Positions 15,686 through 22,936 of a DNA stretch of 30,133 nucleotides are shown one piece after another. Location: positions 1 through 30,133 of the forward strand of contig JAICSD010000003.1 of assembly GCA_025937075.1 (NCBI GenBank). The letters run 5' to 3'. Made by a program: the position numbers and the translations under genes. The notes beneath the pieces are model-generated. The model worked only from the letters and a program-made list of their open reading frames with translations, searched no databases and had not been told where the DNA came from. The DNA is from Vicinamibacteria bacterium (GTDB taxonomy: Bacteria > Acidobacteriota > Vicinamibacteria > Vicinamibacterales > 2-12-FULL-66-21). Positions within the stretch are counted from its first letter, which is position 1; every line of letters begins with the position of its first letter.

Positions 15686-16351
15686 ATGCAGCGACGGCCG
15701 TACCACGTGCTCGTGGCGGAGGATCACGGACCGAAACGGCAGGAAATCGTGTCCGTCCTGCGCCGCCGCGAATACTCCGTGGTCGCCTCTTCCTCGCCTA
15801 CGGAAGTCGCCGAAACACTGCGGCGATGGCCGGTGGACCTCCTCATCACGGGCAGCCGGCTCGGGTCCTGGTACGGCCTGCAGATCATCCTGACCAGCCG
15901 CGCGTCACAGCCCGATCTCGCCGCGATCATTGTCAGTGACGGCGACGCGCAGCAGCTCGATGCGGGACGGCATCACGTCGCCGTCGCCGATCGGCCGCTC
16001 ATTCCCGAAGCTTTTCTCGCGCTCGTCGCCGAGCGGCTGGCGGCAATCAACCGCCGGCAGCGATGGCCGCGCAAGCCGGTCACGTCCTATGTCGGCGTCT
16101 CGGTCGCCGGCCTCCCTGCTCGGCTGGTGGACGTGAGCTACGGCGGATGCCGTCTGCAAGTCGGCAGCGTTCAAGAGGTGCTCCCGCCGACGCTGCTGAT
16201 GTCCTTTCCGGAGCCGCCCATCGAGGTGAGCGCGGAGCTGATCTGGTCGGCCCTGACCGCCGACGGCGCATCGTGCGTCGCCGGCGTCTCGGTTTCTGGT
16301 GATCTCGAGTGGGAGCCAATCTGGCGGGATTTTGTCGATCAGATCCACTGA
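15686..16351 (+). CDS. Degenerate receiver domain-PilZ protein
   Basis: A 221-residue cytoplasmic protein. Residues about 5-120 have a CheY-like receiver fold starting 'YHVLVAEDHGPKRQEI', keeping the acidic pair Glu-Asp. At the phosphorylation position the sequence is 'DLLITGSRLGSWYGL', where Gly replaces the phosphoacceptor Asp, and the conserved Lys-Pro becomes Arg-Pro ('ADRPLIPEAF'). Residues about 125-220 look like a PilZ domain, with a basic 'RRQRWPRK' segment and 'VDVSYGGCRLQV' matching the D-x-S-x-x-G motif that binds cyclic di-GMP. It is probably a c-di-GMP-linked adaptor that does not need phosphorylation. AGGAG at 15675-15679 supports the start. A weak -10 (CATAAT) lies at 15637-15642. 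Confidence 0.78.
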   Translation: MQRRPYHVLVAEDHGPKRQEIVSVLRRREYSVVASSSPTEVAETLRRWPVDLLITGSRLGSWYGLQIILTSRASQPDLAAIIVSDGDAQQLDAGRHHVAVADRPLIPEAFLALVAERLAAINRRQRWPRKPVTSYVGVSVAGLPARLVDVSYGGCRLQVGSVQEVLPPTLLMSFPEPPIEVSAELIWSALTADGASCVAGVSVSGDLEWEPIWRDFVDQIH

Positions 16352-16369
16352 GCCGCTGGACTGAAGTCC

Positions 16370-16398
16370 CGCGCTACGACGAGCGTCTTCGTAGCGCG
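16370..16398. terminator. 10-bp hairpin between convergent receiver-PilZ and sodA genes
   Basis: CGCGCTACGA (16370-16379) and TCGTAGCGCG (16389-16398) form a perfect 10-bp stem with a 9-base loop. It lies 19 bases after the PilZ gene stop and about 33 bases from the sodA stop. There is no clear T-run, so it is a bidirectional terminator or mRNA-end stabiliser candidate. Confidence 0.6.
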
Positions 16399-16406
16399 AA
16401 CCTTTA

Positions 16407-16435
16407 GTTGCGCGACTATATCGTTGCGCGACTAT
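16407..16435. repeat. 13-bp direct repeat overlapping the sodA stop
   Basis: GTTGCGCGACTAT occurs at 16407-16419 and again at 16423-16435, a 16-base period. The second copy includes the sodA stop codon and last codons, so the first copy looks like a tandem duplication of the gene's tail. Confidence 0.75.
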
Positions 16436-17031
16436 TTGAAGCGCTTGTTCACCGCATCCCAGTTGACGACGTTCCACCATGCATTGACGTAGTCCGGCCG
16501 GCGGTTCTGATATTTCAGATAGTACGCGTGCTCCCAGACATCGATTCCGAGCACCGGCTTCTTGCCTTCCATAAGAGGACTGTCCTGGTTCGCGGTGCTC
16601 TCGATCGTCAGCTTGCCGCCGGCATCGATGAGCCACGCCCAGCCGCTGCCGAAGCGCTTCGCCGCCGCGTCCGCGAACTGCGTCTTGAACGTGTCGAAGC
16701 TGCCGAACGATGACTTGATCGCATCGGCGATCGCGCCACTCGGCGCGCCACCCTTGCCCGGACCCATGATCTCCCAGAACATCGTGTGGTTCACGTGGCC
16801 GCCGCCGTTGTTGCGGACGGCCGTCCTGATGTCCTCAGGGACGGTGTTGATGCCGCGAATCAGATCCTCGACGCTCTTGTTCTGAAGCTCCGGATGCTTC
16901 TCGAGGGCGGCGTTGAGGTTGTTCACGTACGCTCCGTGATGCGTGTCGTGGTGGATCCGCATCGTCTGTTCGTCGATGTGCGGCTCGAGAGCGTTGTAGT
17001 CGTACGGGAGGGGTGGAACTGAATGCGCCAT
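16432..17031 (-). CDS. sodA: Superoxide dismutase, Mn/Fe type
   Basis: A 199-residue cytoplasmic enzyme converting superoxide to H2O2 and O2. Predicted metal ligands are His27 ('[15 protein letters not shown]'), His82 ('[11 protein letters not shown]'), Asp164 and His168 ('[18 protein letters not shown]'). Gln149 in '[10 protein letters not shown]' is the C-terminal outer-sphere Gln typical of Mn-type enzymes, so Mn is favoured, though cambialistic use is possible. There is no signal peptide. AAGGAG (complement of 17038-17043) gives a strong RBS 6 bases before ATG 17031. It lies 29 bases after nadA on the same strand and is probably co-transcribed with it. Confidence 0.96.
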   Translation of the reverse strand: MAHSVPPLPYDYNALEPHIDEQTMRIHHDTHHGAYVNNLNAALEKHPELQNKSVEDLIRGINTVPEDIRTAVRNNGGGHVNHTMFWEIMGPGKGGAPSGAIADAIKSSFGSFDTFKTQFADAAAKRFGSGWAWLIDAGGKLTIESTANQDSPLMEGKKPVLGIDVWEHAYYLKYQNRRPDYVNAWWNVVNWDAVNKRFK

Positions 17032-17060
17032 CTACGTCTCCTTCACGAAAGTGTCACGCG

Positions 17061-18191
17061 CTACCGGATCTCGAGCATGCGATCGAGCGCGAGCTTCGCC
17101 CAGCGCTTCGTCTCGTCCGGCACGATGATCTGATTGTGAATCGTTCCTTCGAGGAGCCCTTCGAGTACCCAGAGCAGGTGGTTCGGCGAGACCCGGAACA
17201 TCGTCGAGCACAGACAACCAAACGGATCGAGCGTGACGACCGTCCTGTGCGGGGCCAGCTCGTGTGCCAGTCGATTGACCAGGTGAATCTCCGTTGCGAC
17301 CGCCCACACGGATCCGGGCGGGCTGTTCCGAAGCGTCTGGATGATGAACTCGGTGGACCCGCTCAGATCGGCCGCCTGCACGACGTCGAACGTGCACTCC
17401 GGATGCGCGATCACCTTGCCGTCCGGATACTTCTTCCGAAACGCGTCAATCTGCGCAACGGTGAAGCGTGTGTGAACCGAACAATGTCCCTTCCACAGAA
17501 TGAGCTTCGCCTGTCTCGCCTGTTCAGCCGTGAGGCCTCCCCACAGCTCATGCGGATCCCAGACGACCATCCGATCGAGCGGCACGCCCAGCTTGTACGC
17601 CGTGTTGCGTCCGAGATGCTGATCCGGAAGCATGAGGAGGCGTTCGCCGCGCGTCCACGCCCACTGCATGACCGCTGCCGCGTTCGTCGACGTGCAGACG
17701 ATGCCGCCGTGCTCGCCGCAGAACGCCTTGATCGCCGCGGACGAATTGATGTACGTGACGGGCACAATCGAGTCGACGCCCATCTCCGTGAGCTCCCGGC
17801 ACGCGATCTCGAGCTGTTCGCCTTCGGCCATATCCGCCATGGAGCAGCCGGCCGCAAGATCCGGAAGGATGACCTTCTGGTTGGCGCCGCGCAGGATGTC
17901 TGCGCTTTCCGCCATGAAATGGACGCCGCAGAACACGATGAACTCGGCTGCGCCGCGGCTCGCCGCCGCGCGCGCGAGCTTCAGTGAATCGCCGGTGAAG
18001 TCCGCGAACTTGATGACCTCGTCGCGCTGGTAGTGGTGCCCGAGGATGACGAGCCGCCCGTCGAGCTCGCCCTTCGCCGCCGCAATCCGCTCGTCCATTT
18101 CATCGTCGGACAGACGCAGATACCGCTCGGGAAGCGGCTGCCGCTCGCCGATGCTTTGCTTCTCGACGTCTGTAAGCAGATGGATATCCAT
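17061..18191 (-). CDS. nadA: Quinolinate synthase NadA
   Basis: A 376-residue [4Fe-4S] enzyme that condenses iminoaspartate with dihydroxyacetone phosphate to quinolinate in de novo NAD synthesis. 'ILGHHYQRDEVIKFADFTGDSL' (about 50-70) is the family signature. Probable cluster ligands are Cys116 ('GCSMAD'), Cys237 ('GHCSVHTRF') and Cys326 or Cys328 ('GCLCSTM'). 'YINSSAAIKAFC' and 'HPEC' are further conserved sites. The sequence beginning MDIHLL suits the 5' end; a weak -10 (TACAAT) lies at 18214-18219. The enzyme's oxygen-sensitive cluster fits the downstream superoxide dismutase. nadB and nadC are not in the window. Confidence 0.96.
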   Translation of the reverse strand: MDIHLLTDVEKQSIGERQPLPERYLRLSDDEMDERIAAAKGELDGRLVILGHHYQRDEVIKFADFTGDSLKLARAAASRGAAEFIVFCGVHFMAESADILRGANQKVILPDLAAGCSMADMAEGEQLEIACRELTEMGVDSIVPVTYINSSAAIKAFCGEHGGIVCTSTNAAAVMQWAWTRGERLLMLPDQHLGRNTAYKLGVPLDRMVVWDPHELWGGLTAEQARQAKLILWKGHCSVHTRFTVAQIDAFRKKYPDGKVIAHPECTFDVVQAADLSGSTEFIIQTLRNSPPGSVWAVATEIHLVNRLAHELAPHRTVVTLDPFGCLCSTMFRVSPNHLLWVLEGLLEGTIHNQIIVPDETKRWAKLALDRMLEIR

Positions 18192-18291
18192 ACGCTCGGA
18201 TGGTCAACTAGCAATTGTACTACCGGGTTCGGTGAGACGGTGTCTCGGGCGCGGAGAGCGCGTTGGGGGCCCGGCGACGCGAAGCCCCGGT
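18192..18291 (-). promoter_or_regulatory. Intergenic region with nadA promoter candidate
   Basis: A 100-base gap between mqnE and nadA, both on the minus strand. TACAAT at 18214-18219 (minus) is a -10 candidate placed 22 bases before nadA; no convincing -35 is seen. No hairpin with a T-run and no gene is seen. Confidence 0.4.
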
Positions 18292-19410
18292 CTAGACTGC
18301 GCAGGCGTCGGCTTCTGGACCGGTGATTACGTTGTACAGCGTATCGCGCTCGACCGGCTCCCGTCCGGCCGTCCGGATCAGCCGGCGGATGTCTGTGGTG
18401 GACATCGCTTCGGGCGTGCGCGACCCGGCCATGTGGTAGATGCGCTCTTCCTGCACGGTGCCGTCCAGGTCGTCGGCGCCAAACCACAGCGCGAGCTGCG
18501 CGGTCTCCACGCCGGTGGCAATCCAGAACGCCTTGATGTGTGGAATGTTGTCCAGCATCAGCCGAGAGACCGCGTGGACGCGGAGGGTCTCGACCGCGCT
18601 CGGCGCCGGGAGCTTGCGCATCTGATTGTTGTCGGGATGAAACGCAAGCGGGATGAACGCCTGGAGCCCGCCCGTCTCGTCCTGGAGCGCGCGCGCCCGG
18701 AGCATGTGATCGACGCGTTCTTCCGGCGTCTCGATGTGCCCGTACAGCATGGTCACGTTCGAGCGCATACCGAGCCGATGCGCGGTGCGGTGGATCTCGA
18801 GATAGCGCTCGGCTCCGCACTTGTCCGCGCAGATCTTCTTTCGCACGCGTTCCGCGAAGATCTCCGCTCCTCCGCCCGGGAGTGAGTCCAGGCCAGCGTC
18901 CTGCAGCTCCCGAAGGATCTGCTCGTCCGTGCGGCCGTACAGATCCGCGAAGAACGCAATCTCGACGGCCGTGAAGCATTTCAAATGAATGTCGGGCCGG
19001 ATCCGTTTGAACCCGCGCAGCAGCTCCGTGTAGTAGTCGAACGGCAGGTCGGGATGGAGACCGTTCACGACGTGGATTTCGGTGAGGGGCTGACCGGCGC
19101 GCCGGCGCAGCTTGTCCCAGGCCTGCTCGAGCGACATGGTGTACGAGCCGGGATCCTGAGGCTGCAACCGTGCGAACGAGCAGAACAGGCAATTGGCCAC
19201 GCACACGTTCGTGGCCTCGAGGCGGATGTTGAAGTTGTAGTAGGTGCGCGCGCCGTGGCGGCGTTCACGCTCGCGGTTTGCGAGCCAGCCGAGCGCCAGC
19301 GTATCGGGGCACGCGAACAGCCGAACGCCCTCGTCGAACGACAGCCGTTCGCGCTTGTCCAGCTTCTCCGCGATATCCGCGAGCCCTGCGGCATGGACCC
19401 TGCTCAGCAC
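18292..19410 (-). CDS. mqnE: Aminofutalosine synthase MqnE
   Basis: A 372-residue radical SAM enzyme of the futalosine menaquinone pathway, joining a chorismate-derived enolpyruvylbenzoate with SAM to form aminofutalosine. The cluster ligands are Cys70, Cys74 and Cys77 in 'NVCVANCLFCSFARL'. 'EIHVVNGLHPDLPFDYY', 'SLPGGGAEIF', 'TMLYGHIETPEERVDH' and 'LQDETGGLQAFIPLAFHPDNNQM' distinguish MqnE from MqnC. No ATG exists near the N-terminus; GTG 19410 matches the usual family start, and the frame upstream runs into the opposite-strand riboswitch. It starts divergently from the B12 operon. mqnD is also in this window; mqnA, mqnB and mqnC are not. Confidence 0.94.
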   Translation of the reverse strand: MLSRVHAAGLADIAEKLDKRERLSFDEGVRLFACPDTLALGWLANRERERRHGARTYYNFNIRLEATNVCVANCLFCSFARLQPQDPGSYTMSLEQAWDKLRRRAGQPLTEIHVVNGLHPDLPFDYYTELLRGFKRIRPDIHLKCFTAVEIAFFADLYGRTDEQILRELQDAGLDSLPGGGAEIFAERVRKKICADKCGAERYLEIHRTAHRLGMRSNVTMLYGHIETPEERVDHMLRARALQDETGGLQAFIPLAFHPDNNQMRKLPAPSAVETLRVHAVSRLMLDNIPHIKAFWIATGVETAQLALWFGADDLDGTVQEERIYHMAGSRTPEAMSTTDIRRLIRTAGREPVERDTLYNVITGPEADACAV

Positions 19411-19444
19411 GTCTTTCGATGTTACTACGAGTGATATGATTGCA

Positions 19445-19632
19445 GATTGCCGGGCGGTCAAGCGAAGTGGGTGCGAAGCCCACGCGGTGCCGCCACTGTA
19501 AGCGGGGAGCATCATCTCCATGCCGGCTCGATGCCGGCGCCACTGTCCCGCCGACGCTCGCGCAGCGAGCGAAGGCGGATGGGAAGGTGGGGTTGATCGC
19601 GACGATCCGCGAGCCAGGATACCTGGCTGCCC
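19445..19632 (+). promoter_or_regulatory. Cobalamin (B12) riboswitch
   Basis: The btuB leader carries the cobalamin-riboswitch core in order: GTGGGTGCGAAGCCCAC with GGTGCCGCCACTG (about 19467-19497), AAGCGGGGAGC, then GCCACTGTCCCG (about 19539-19550), GGGAAGG (about 19580), and the B12 box with GAGCCAGGATACCTGGC (about 19610-19626). It would hide the ribosome-binding site or terminate transcription when adenosylcobalamin is bound. TATGAT at 19435-19440 is a possible -10. The RBS AAGGAGG at 19671-19677 directly follows a small stem (TCGGCG/CGCCGA at 19651-19670). Confidence 0.93.
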
Positions 19633-19681
19633 GGGCCCATTACTTCTGCCTCGGCGCGAGAGCACGCCGAAAGGAGGCCCG

Positions 19682-21934
19682 GTGCCGCGTTTTTCTGTCA
19701 CGCGTTTTCTCCCTCTCATCCTTCTCATCGCCGCGGCGCGCGCCGACGCGGCAGCCGTGATCGGACGCGTGGTCGATCCCGCTGAGCGTCCGGTACCCGG
19801 CGCGTCCGTTCTGATCGTGTGCGCATCCACTGTTTCTGCCGTTGCGATCACGGATCGTGACGGCAGGTTCAGGACACCCGACGTCGAGGGACGCTGCGAG
19901 CTGCGCGTGGCCCTGCAGGGGTTCGCCGCCGCGCCACTCGCGCTGGATCTCGATCACGGCCACGAGGTCCACGACGCCGGCGTCGTCCGTCTGGAGGTGA
20001 GCGCCGTTTCCGAATCGCTCGTCGTCTCGGCTGCGAATGTGGATGTGCCGCTGTCGCAGGCGTCCGCGGCGGTGACCGTGATCACCGGAGATGAGCTTCG
20101 CGCGCGACAGATCACGACGGTCGCCGATGCGCTCCGGATCGTGCCGGGTCTCACCGTCGTCCGCGCCGGCAGCGCAGGGGCGGTGACGAGCGTGTTTCCA
20201 CGCGGTGGCGAGTCGGACTATTCGCTCGTGCTGATCGATGGCATCCAGGCGAACGCGTTCGGCGGAGGCTTCGATTTCTCTCACCTGCCCGTCGAGAACA
20301 TCGATCGCATCGAGGTGGTACGCGGGCCGCAAAGCGCGCTGTTCGGATCGAACGCGATCGGGTCGGTCGTCCGCATCATCACGCGTGACGCCGGGCCCAT
20401 CCGCGGCAACGCCGCTCTCGACGCCGGAAGCTTCGGAACGCGGCGTGCGTCCGCGGAGTCATCGGGTACGGCGGGCCGATGGTTCTGGGGCGCTGGCACC
20501 GAATGGCTCACCAGCGATGGCTGGAACGGTCAGCCGTCGCCGTCGGGCGAGATCGTCGACAACGACGATTACACGCGAACCGAAGCCGGAGCCGCGGGCG
20601 GCTGGCGCGACGACCGCGGCGCCACGCTGCACGGAGAGGTGCGGTTCGAGCGCGACGACCGCGGGTTTCCCGGCCCGTTCGGATCGAATCCCGTTGGGGC
20701 GTATGAAGGGATCGATCTCGTGTCGCGCGGCGTCGACGATCGCTGGCTCGCGTCCGTTTCAGGCGCGATCCCGTCCGGACGCCGCGTGCGGACGCAAGCA
20801 CAGGCGACGTGGAACACGATTGGCGGTGATTTCACGAGCCCGTTCGGACCATCGGAATCGGGCTCCAGGCGAGCGGCGATCCGCGCGCAGACGGACGTCC
20901 GCGTGCGCGAAGGCCTCGACGTCTCGGCTGGAATCGAAATTCAGCGCGAGCGCGCGACCAGCACGTTCATCACGGACGACTCCCTCTCGCCCATTCCCGT
21001 CGATCGGAGCGCCGCCGGGTATTTCGGCGAGCTGCGCTGGAGCGCGCGCGCTCGGCTGTTCGTCACGAGCGGCGTGCGGGTGGACGACATCAGGCGCGAC
21101 GCGCTTGCCGGCTTCAGCGATCCATTCAGCCCCCGTCCCGACTTCCCCAGCGATCGCGTCGTCTCGACGAACCCGCGTCTGGCCGCGGCATGGCTGGCGC
21201 GCCCTGGAACCGCATCGTCGACGAAGCTGCGCGCGGCGGCCGGCACCGGCATACGCCCGCCGGACGGATTCGAGATCGCGTTCACCGACAATCCGTCGCT
21301 GAAGCCCGAGCGCAGCCGCAGCATCGAAGCGGGCGTCGATCAGACGATGTTCTCCTCGCACGCGCTCGTGCAGGCGACCATCTTCGACAATCATTTCGAC
21401 GATCTGATCATCGCGGTCGGTCCATTCCGCGAGTCGAGCCGCTACCGGACGGACAACATTTCCAATGCGCTCGCGCGAGGTCTCGAGCTGGCGTCCGTGC
21501 TCCGCGGCCGCGCCGCCGGATTCGATGTCCAATCGCAGATCGCCTACACGTTCATGCATACGGAGATCCTCGCGGTCGACGGCTCGCGGCTAGCGCCGGC
21601 ACCGTTCACGCCGGGCGATCCGCTGCTGCGCCGTCCGCGGCACCAGTGGTCGGCGGACGTCTCCGCGGTACGCGGACGCTTGACCGCGTGGGTACGCGGC
21701 GGCGGCCGCGGACGCGTGCTCGACGTGGAGCCGACGCTGGGGACGTTCGGCGGCCTGTTTACTGCGCCCGGGTACGCCGTCTGGAACGCCGGCGGTGCAT
21801 GGAAGCTGGCGAAAGGCGTCGAGCTGTTTGCTCGCGTGGAGAACCTGTTCGATCGCGGCTACGAGGAGGCGTTCGGGTTCCCGGCACTCGGCCGCGGCGC
21901 GTTCGCTGGCATCCGGGTCGCCGGCAGCCGCTAG
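19682..21934 (+). CDS. btuB: TonB-dependent cobalamin receptor BtuB-like
   Basis: A 750-residue outer-membrane receptor. Residues 1-24 form a signal peptide. A carboxypeptidase-regulatory-like domain (about 25-110, 'VVDPAERPVPGASV', 'DRDGRFRTPDV') precedes the plug, with 'LSQASAAVTVITGDELRARQ', 'ADALRIVPGLTV', 'DGIQANAFGGG' and 'VEVVRGPQSALFGSNAIG'-type motifs. The remainder is the TonB barrel, with 'NPSLKPERSRSIEAGVDQ' and C-terminal 'VENLFDRGYEEAFGFPALGR'. Start GTG 19682 has a strong AAGGAGG RBS; the longer frame upstream lies inside the riboswitch. The riboswitch and the btuD-btuC-btuF genes support cobalamin as ligand. The extra N-terminal domain is unlike E. coli BtuB. Confidence 0.92.
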   Translation: MPRFSVTRFLPLILLIAAARADAAAVIGRVVDPAERPVPGASVLIVCASTVSAVAITDRDGRFRTPDVEGRCELRVALQGFAAAPLALDLDHGHEVHDAGVVRLEVSAVSESLVVSAANVDVPLSQASAAVTVITGDELRARQITTVADALRIVPGLTVVRAGSAGAVTSVFPRGGESDYSLVLIDGIQANAFGGGFDFSHLPVENIDRIEVVRGPQSALFGSNAIGSVVRIITRDAGPIRGNAALDAGSFGTRRASAESSGTAGRWFWGAGTEWLTSDGWNGQPSPSGEIVDNDDYTRTEAGAAGGWRDDRGATLHGEVRFERDDRGFPGPFGSNPVGAYEGIDLVSRGVDDRWLASVSGAIPSGRRVRTQAQATWNTIGGDFTSPFGPSESGSRRAAIRAQTDVRVREGLDVSAGIEIQRERATSTFITDDSLSPIPVDRSAAGYFGELRWSARARLFVTSGVRVDDIRRDALAGFSDPFSPRPDFPSDRVVSTNPRLAAAWLARPGTASSTKLRAAAGTGIRPPDGFEIAFTDNPSLKPERSRSIEAGVDQTMFSSHALVQATIFDNHFDDLIIAVGPFRESSRYRTDNISNALARGLELASVLRGRAAGFDVQSQIAYTFMHTEILAVDGSRLAPAPFTPGDPLLRRPRHQWSADVSAVRGRLTAWVRGGGRGRVLDVEPTLGTFGGLFTAPGYAVWNAGGAWKLAKGVELFARVENLFDRGYEEAFGFPALGRGAFAGIRVAGSR

Positions 21935-21976
21935 CCGCCCAAACGGGGTCCAGCCGCTAGCCGCCCAAACGGGGTC
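21925..21976. repeat. 26-bp tandem duplication spanning the btuB stop
   Basis: Positions 21925-21950 are repeated exactly at 21951-21976. The unit contains the last btuB codons and its TAG stop, so the second copy repeats the gene tail and stop in non-coding sequence. Confidence 0.85.
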
Positions 21977-22048
21977 TGACCCCGGTCCCTGGCACTCCGG
22001 GGTCAGACCCCACTGGCGGAGTTACACGGCTCTGACCCCGCAGTGGGG
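21971..22048. repeat. REP-like nested inverted repeats between btuB and btuD
   Basis: GGGGTCTGACCCCGG (21971-21985) and CCGGGGTCAGACCCC (21997-22011) form a perfect 15-bp stem with an 11-base loop. A second pair, CCCCACTGGCGG (22008-22019) and CCGCAGTGGGG (22038-22048), makes an imperfect stem that shares the 3' arm. GTTTTGATC follows, a weak T-run. It may stabilise btuB mRNA or attenuate read-through into btuDCF. The GGGGTCAGACCCC core resembles dispersed palindromes seen in many soil bacterial genomes. Confidence 0.75.
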
Positions 22049-22084
22049 CAGTTTTGATCGCAGGAACTGTGTACGTACGCAGAA

Positions 22085-22936
22085 ATGCTCACAGCCACAG
22101 ACGTCTGGTTCGGATATGGAGCGACGCCGGTCCTGCGCGGCGTCTCGCTGACGGTCCCCTCGGACGGCTTCGTCGGAATCCTCGGCCCGAACGGCGCGGG
22201 CAAGACGACGCTGCTCAGGATGCTCGCGGGTGTCAGGCGCCCGCAGCGCGGCCGGATCGAGCTCGACGGCGTTCCGCTCGCGCAGCATTCGCGCACGGCG
22301 CTCGCGCAGCGCATGGCCGTCGTGCCGCAAGAGACGCAGCTCGCTTTCGACTACTCCGTGGCGGAAATCGCGCTGATGGGCCGGTATCCGCATCTCGGCG
22401 CCTTCGAGATCGAAGGCCCGGCGGATCTCTCGATCGTCGACAACGCGCTTCGGTCGACGGGTACGGCGCATCTGCGCGACCGGCCCTTCAGGAGTCTCAG
22501 CGGAGGAGAAAAGCAGCGCGTGATCATCGCGTCGGCGCTGGCGCAAATCTTCCATCGCAGGCCGGATGACTTCCGCCTGAAGGCGGAAGCTACAGGAGAG
22601 GACGCGGCGGAAGGCATCCTCCTGCTCGATGAGCCGACCGCCTCGCTGGATCTCGCGTATCAATTGGAAGTCTCCGCGCTGCTGCAGTCGCTGCACGCGC
22701 GCGAGCGGATTGCGGTGATCCTCTCCACGCACGACCTCAACCTGGCCGCCCAATTGTGCCGGACGGTGATCCTCCTTCGCGACGGTGCCGTCGTCGCCGC
22801 CGGCGCAACGCGAGACATCCTCACGGCACCGCACATCCGCGGGCTGTACGGCGTCGACGCGGACGTGCTCGACCACCCATCGGGCCGCCGTATCATCGTG
22901 CCGCTGGCGCGCGCGTCCGGGGGATCGAGCCTGTGA
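22085..22936 (+). CDS. btuD: Cobalamin ABC transporter ATPase BtuD-like, with in-frame repeat insertion
   Basis: A 283-residue ATPase of the FecE/BtuD type. Walker A GPNGAGKTT is at 34-42, Q-loop 'VVPQETQ' near 79-85, signature LSGGEKQRV at 138-146, Walker B ILLLDEP at 178-184, and H-loop His216. About 20 extra residues (about 155-177) separate the signature helix from Walker B, where relatives have only a few. They are encoded around a palindrome at 22570-22589 and read 'RRPDDFRLKAEATGEDAAEG'. All catalytic motifs remain, so activity is plausible. The GTGA overlap with btuC (22933-22936) couples them. It powers cobalamin import across the inner membrane. Confidence 0.93.
   Translation: MLTATDVWFGYGATPVLRGVSLTVPSDGFVGILGPNGAGKTTLLRMLAGVRRPQRGRIELDGVPLAQHSRTALAQRMAVVPQETQLAFDYSVAEIALMGRYPHLGAFEIEGPADLSIVDNALRSTGTAHLRDRPFRSLSGGEKQRVIIASALAQIFHRRPDDFRLKAEATGEDAAEGILLLDEPTASLDLAYQLEVSALLQSLHARERIAVILSTHDLNLAAQLCRTVILLRDGAVVAAGATRDILTAPHIRGLYGVDADVLDHPSGRRIIVPLARASGGSSL
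22570..22589. repeat. 20-bp palindrome inserted in frame in btuD
   Basis: CTTCCGCCT-GA-AGGCGGAAG is a near-perfect 9-bp inverted repeat with a two-base centre. It encodes the 'FRLKAEA' core of the extra segment in BtuD, between its signature and Walker B motifs. It looks like a small palindromic mobile repeat that landed in frame. Confidence 0.85.

Noticed and set aside
19520..19681. A longer btuB start at 19520
   Set aside because: It lies in the riboswitch and before the strong RBS; the GTG at 19682 begins a proper signal peptide.
22022..22876. Long opposite-strand frame over btuD, and similar long shadow frames elsewhere
   Set aside because: High GC content gives long open frames opposite real genes; these lack domains, RBS and signal features.
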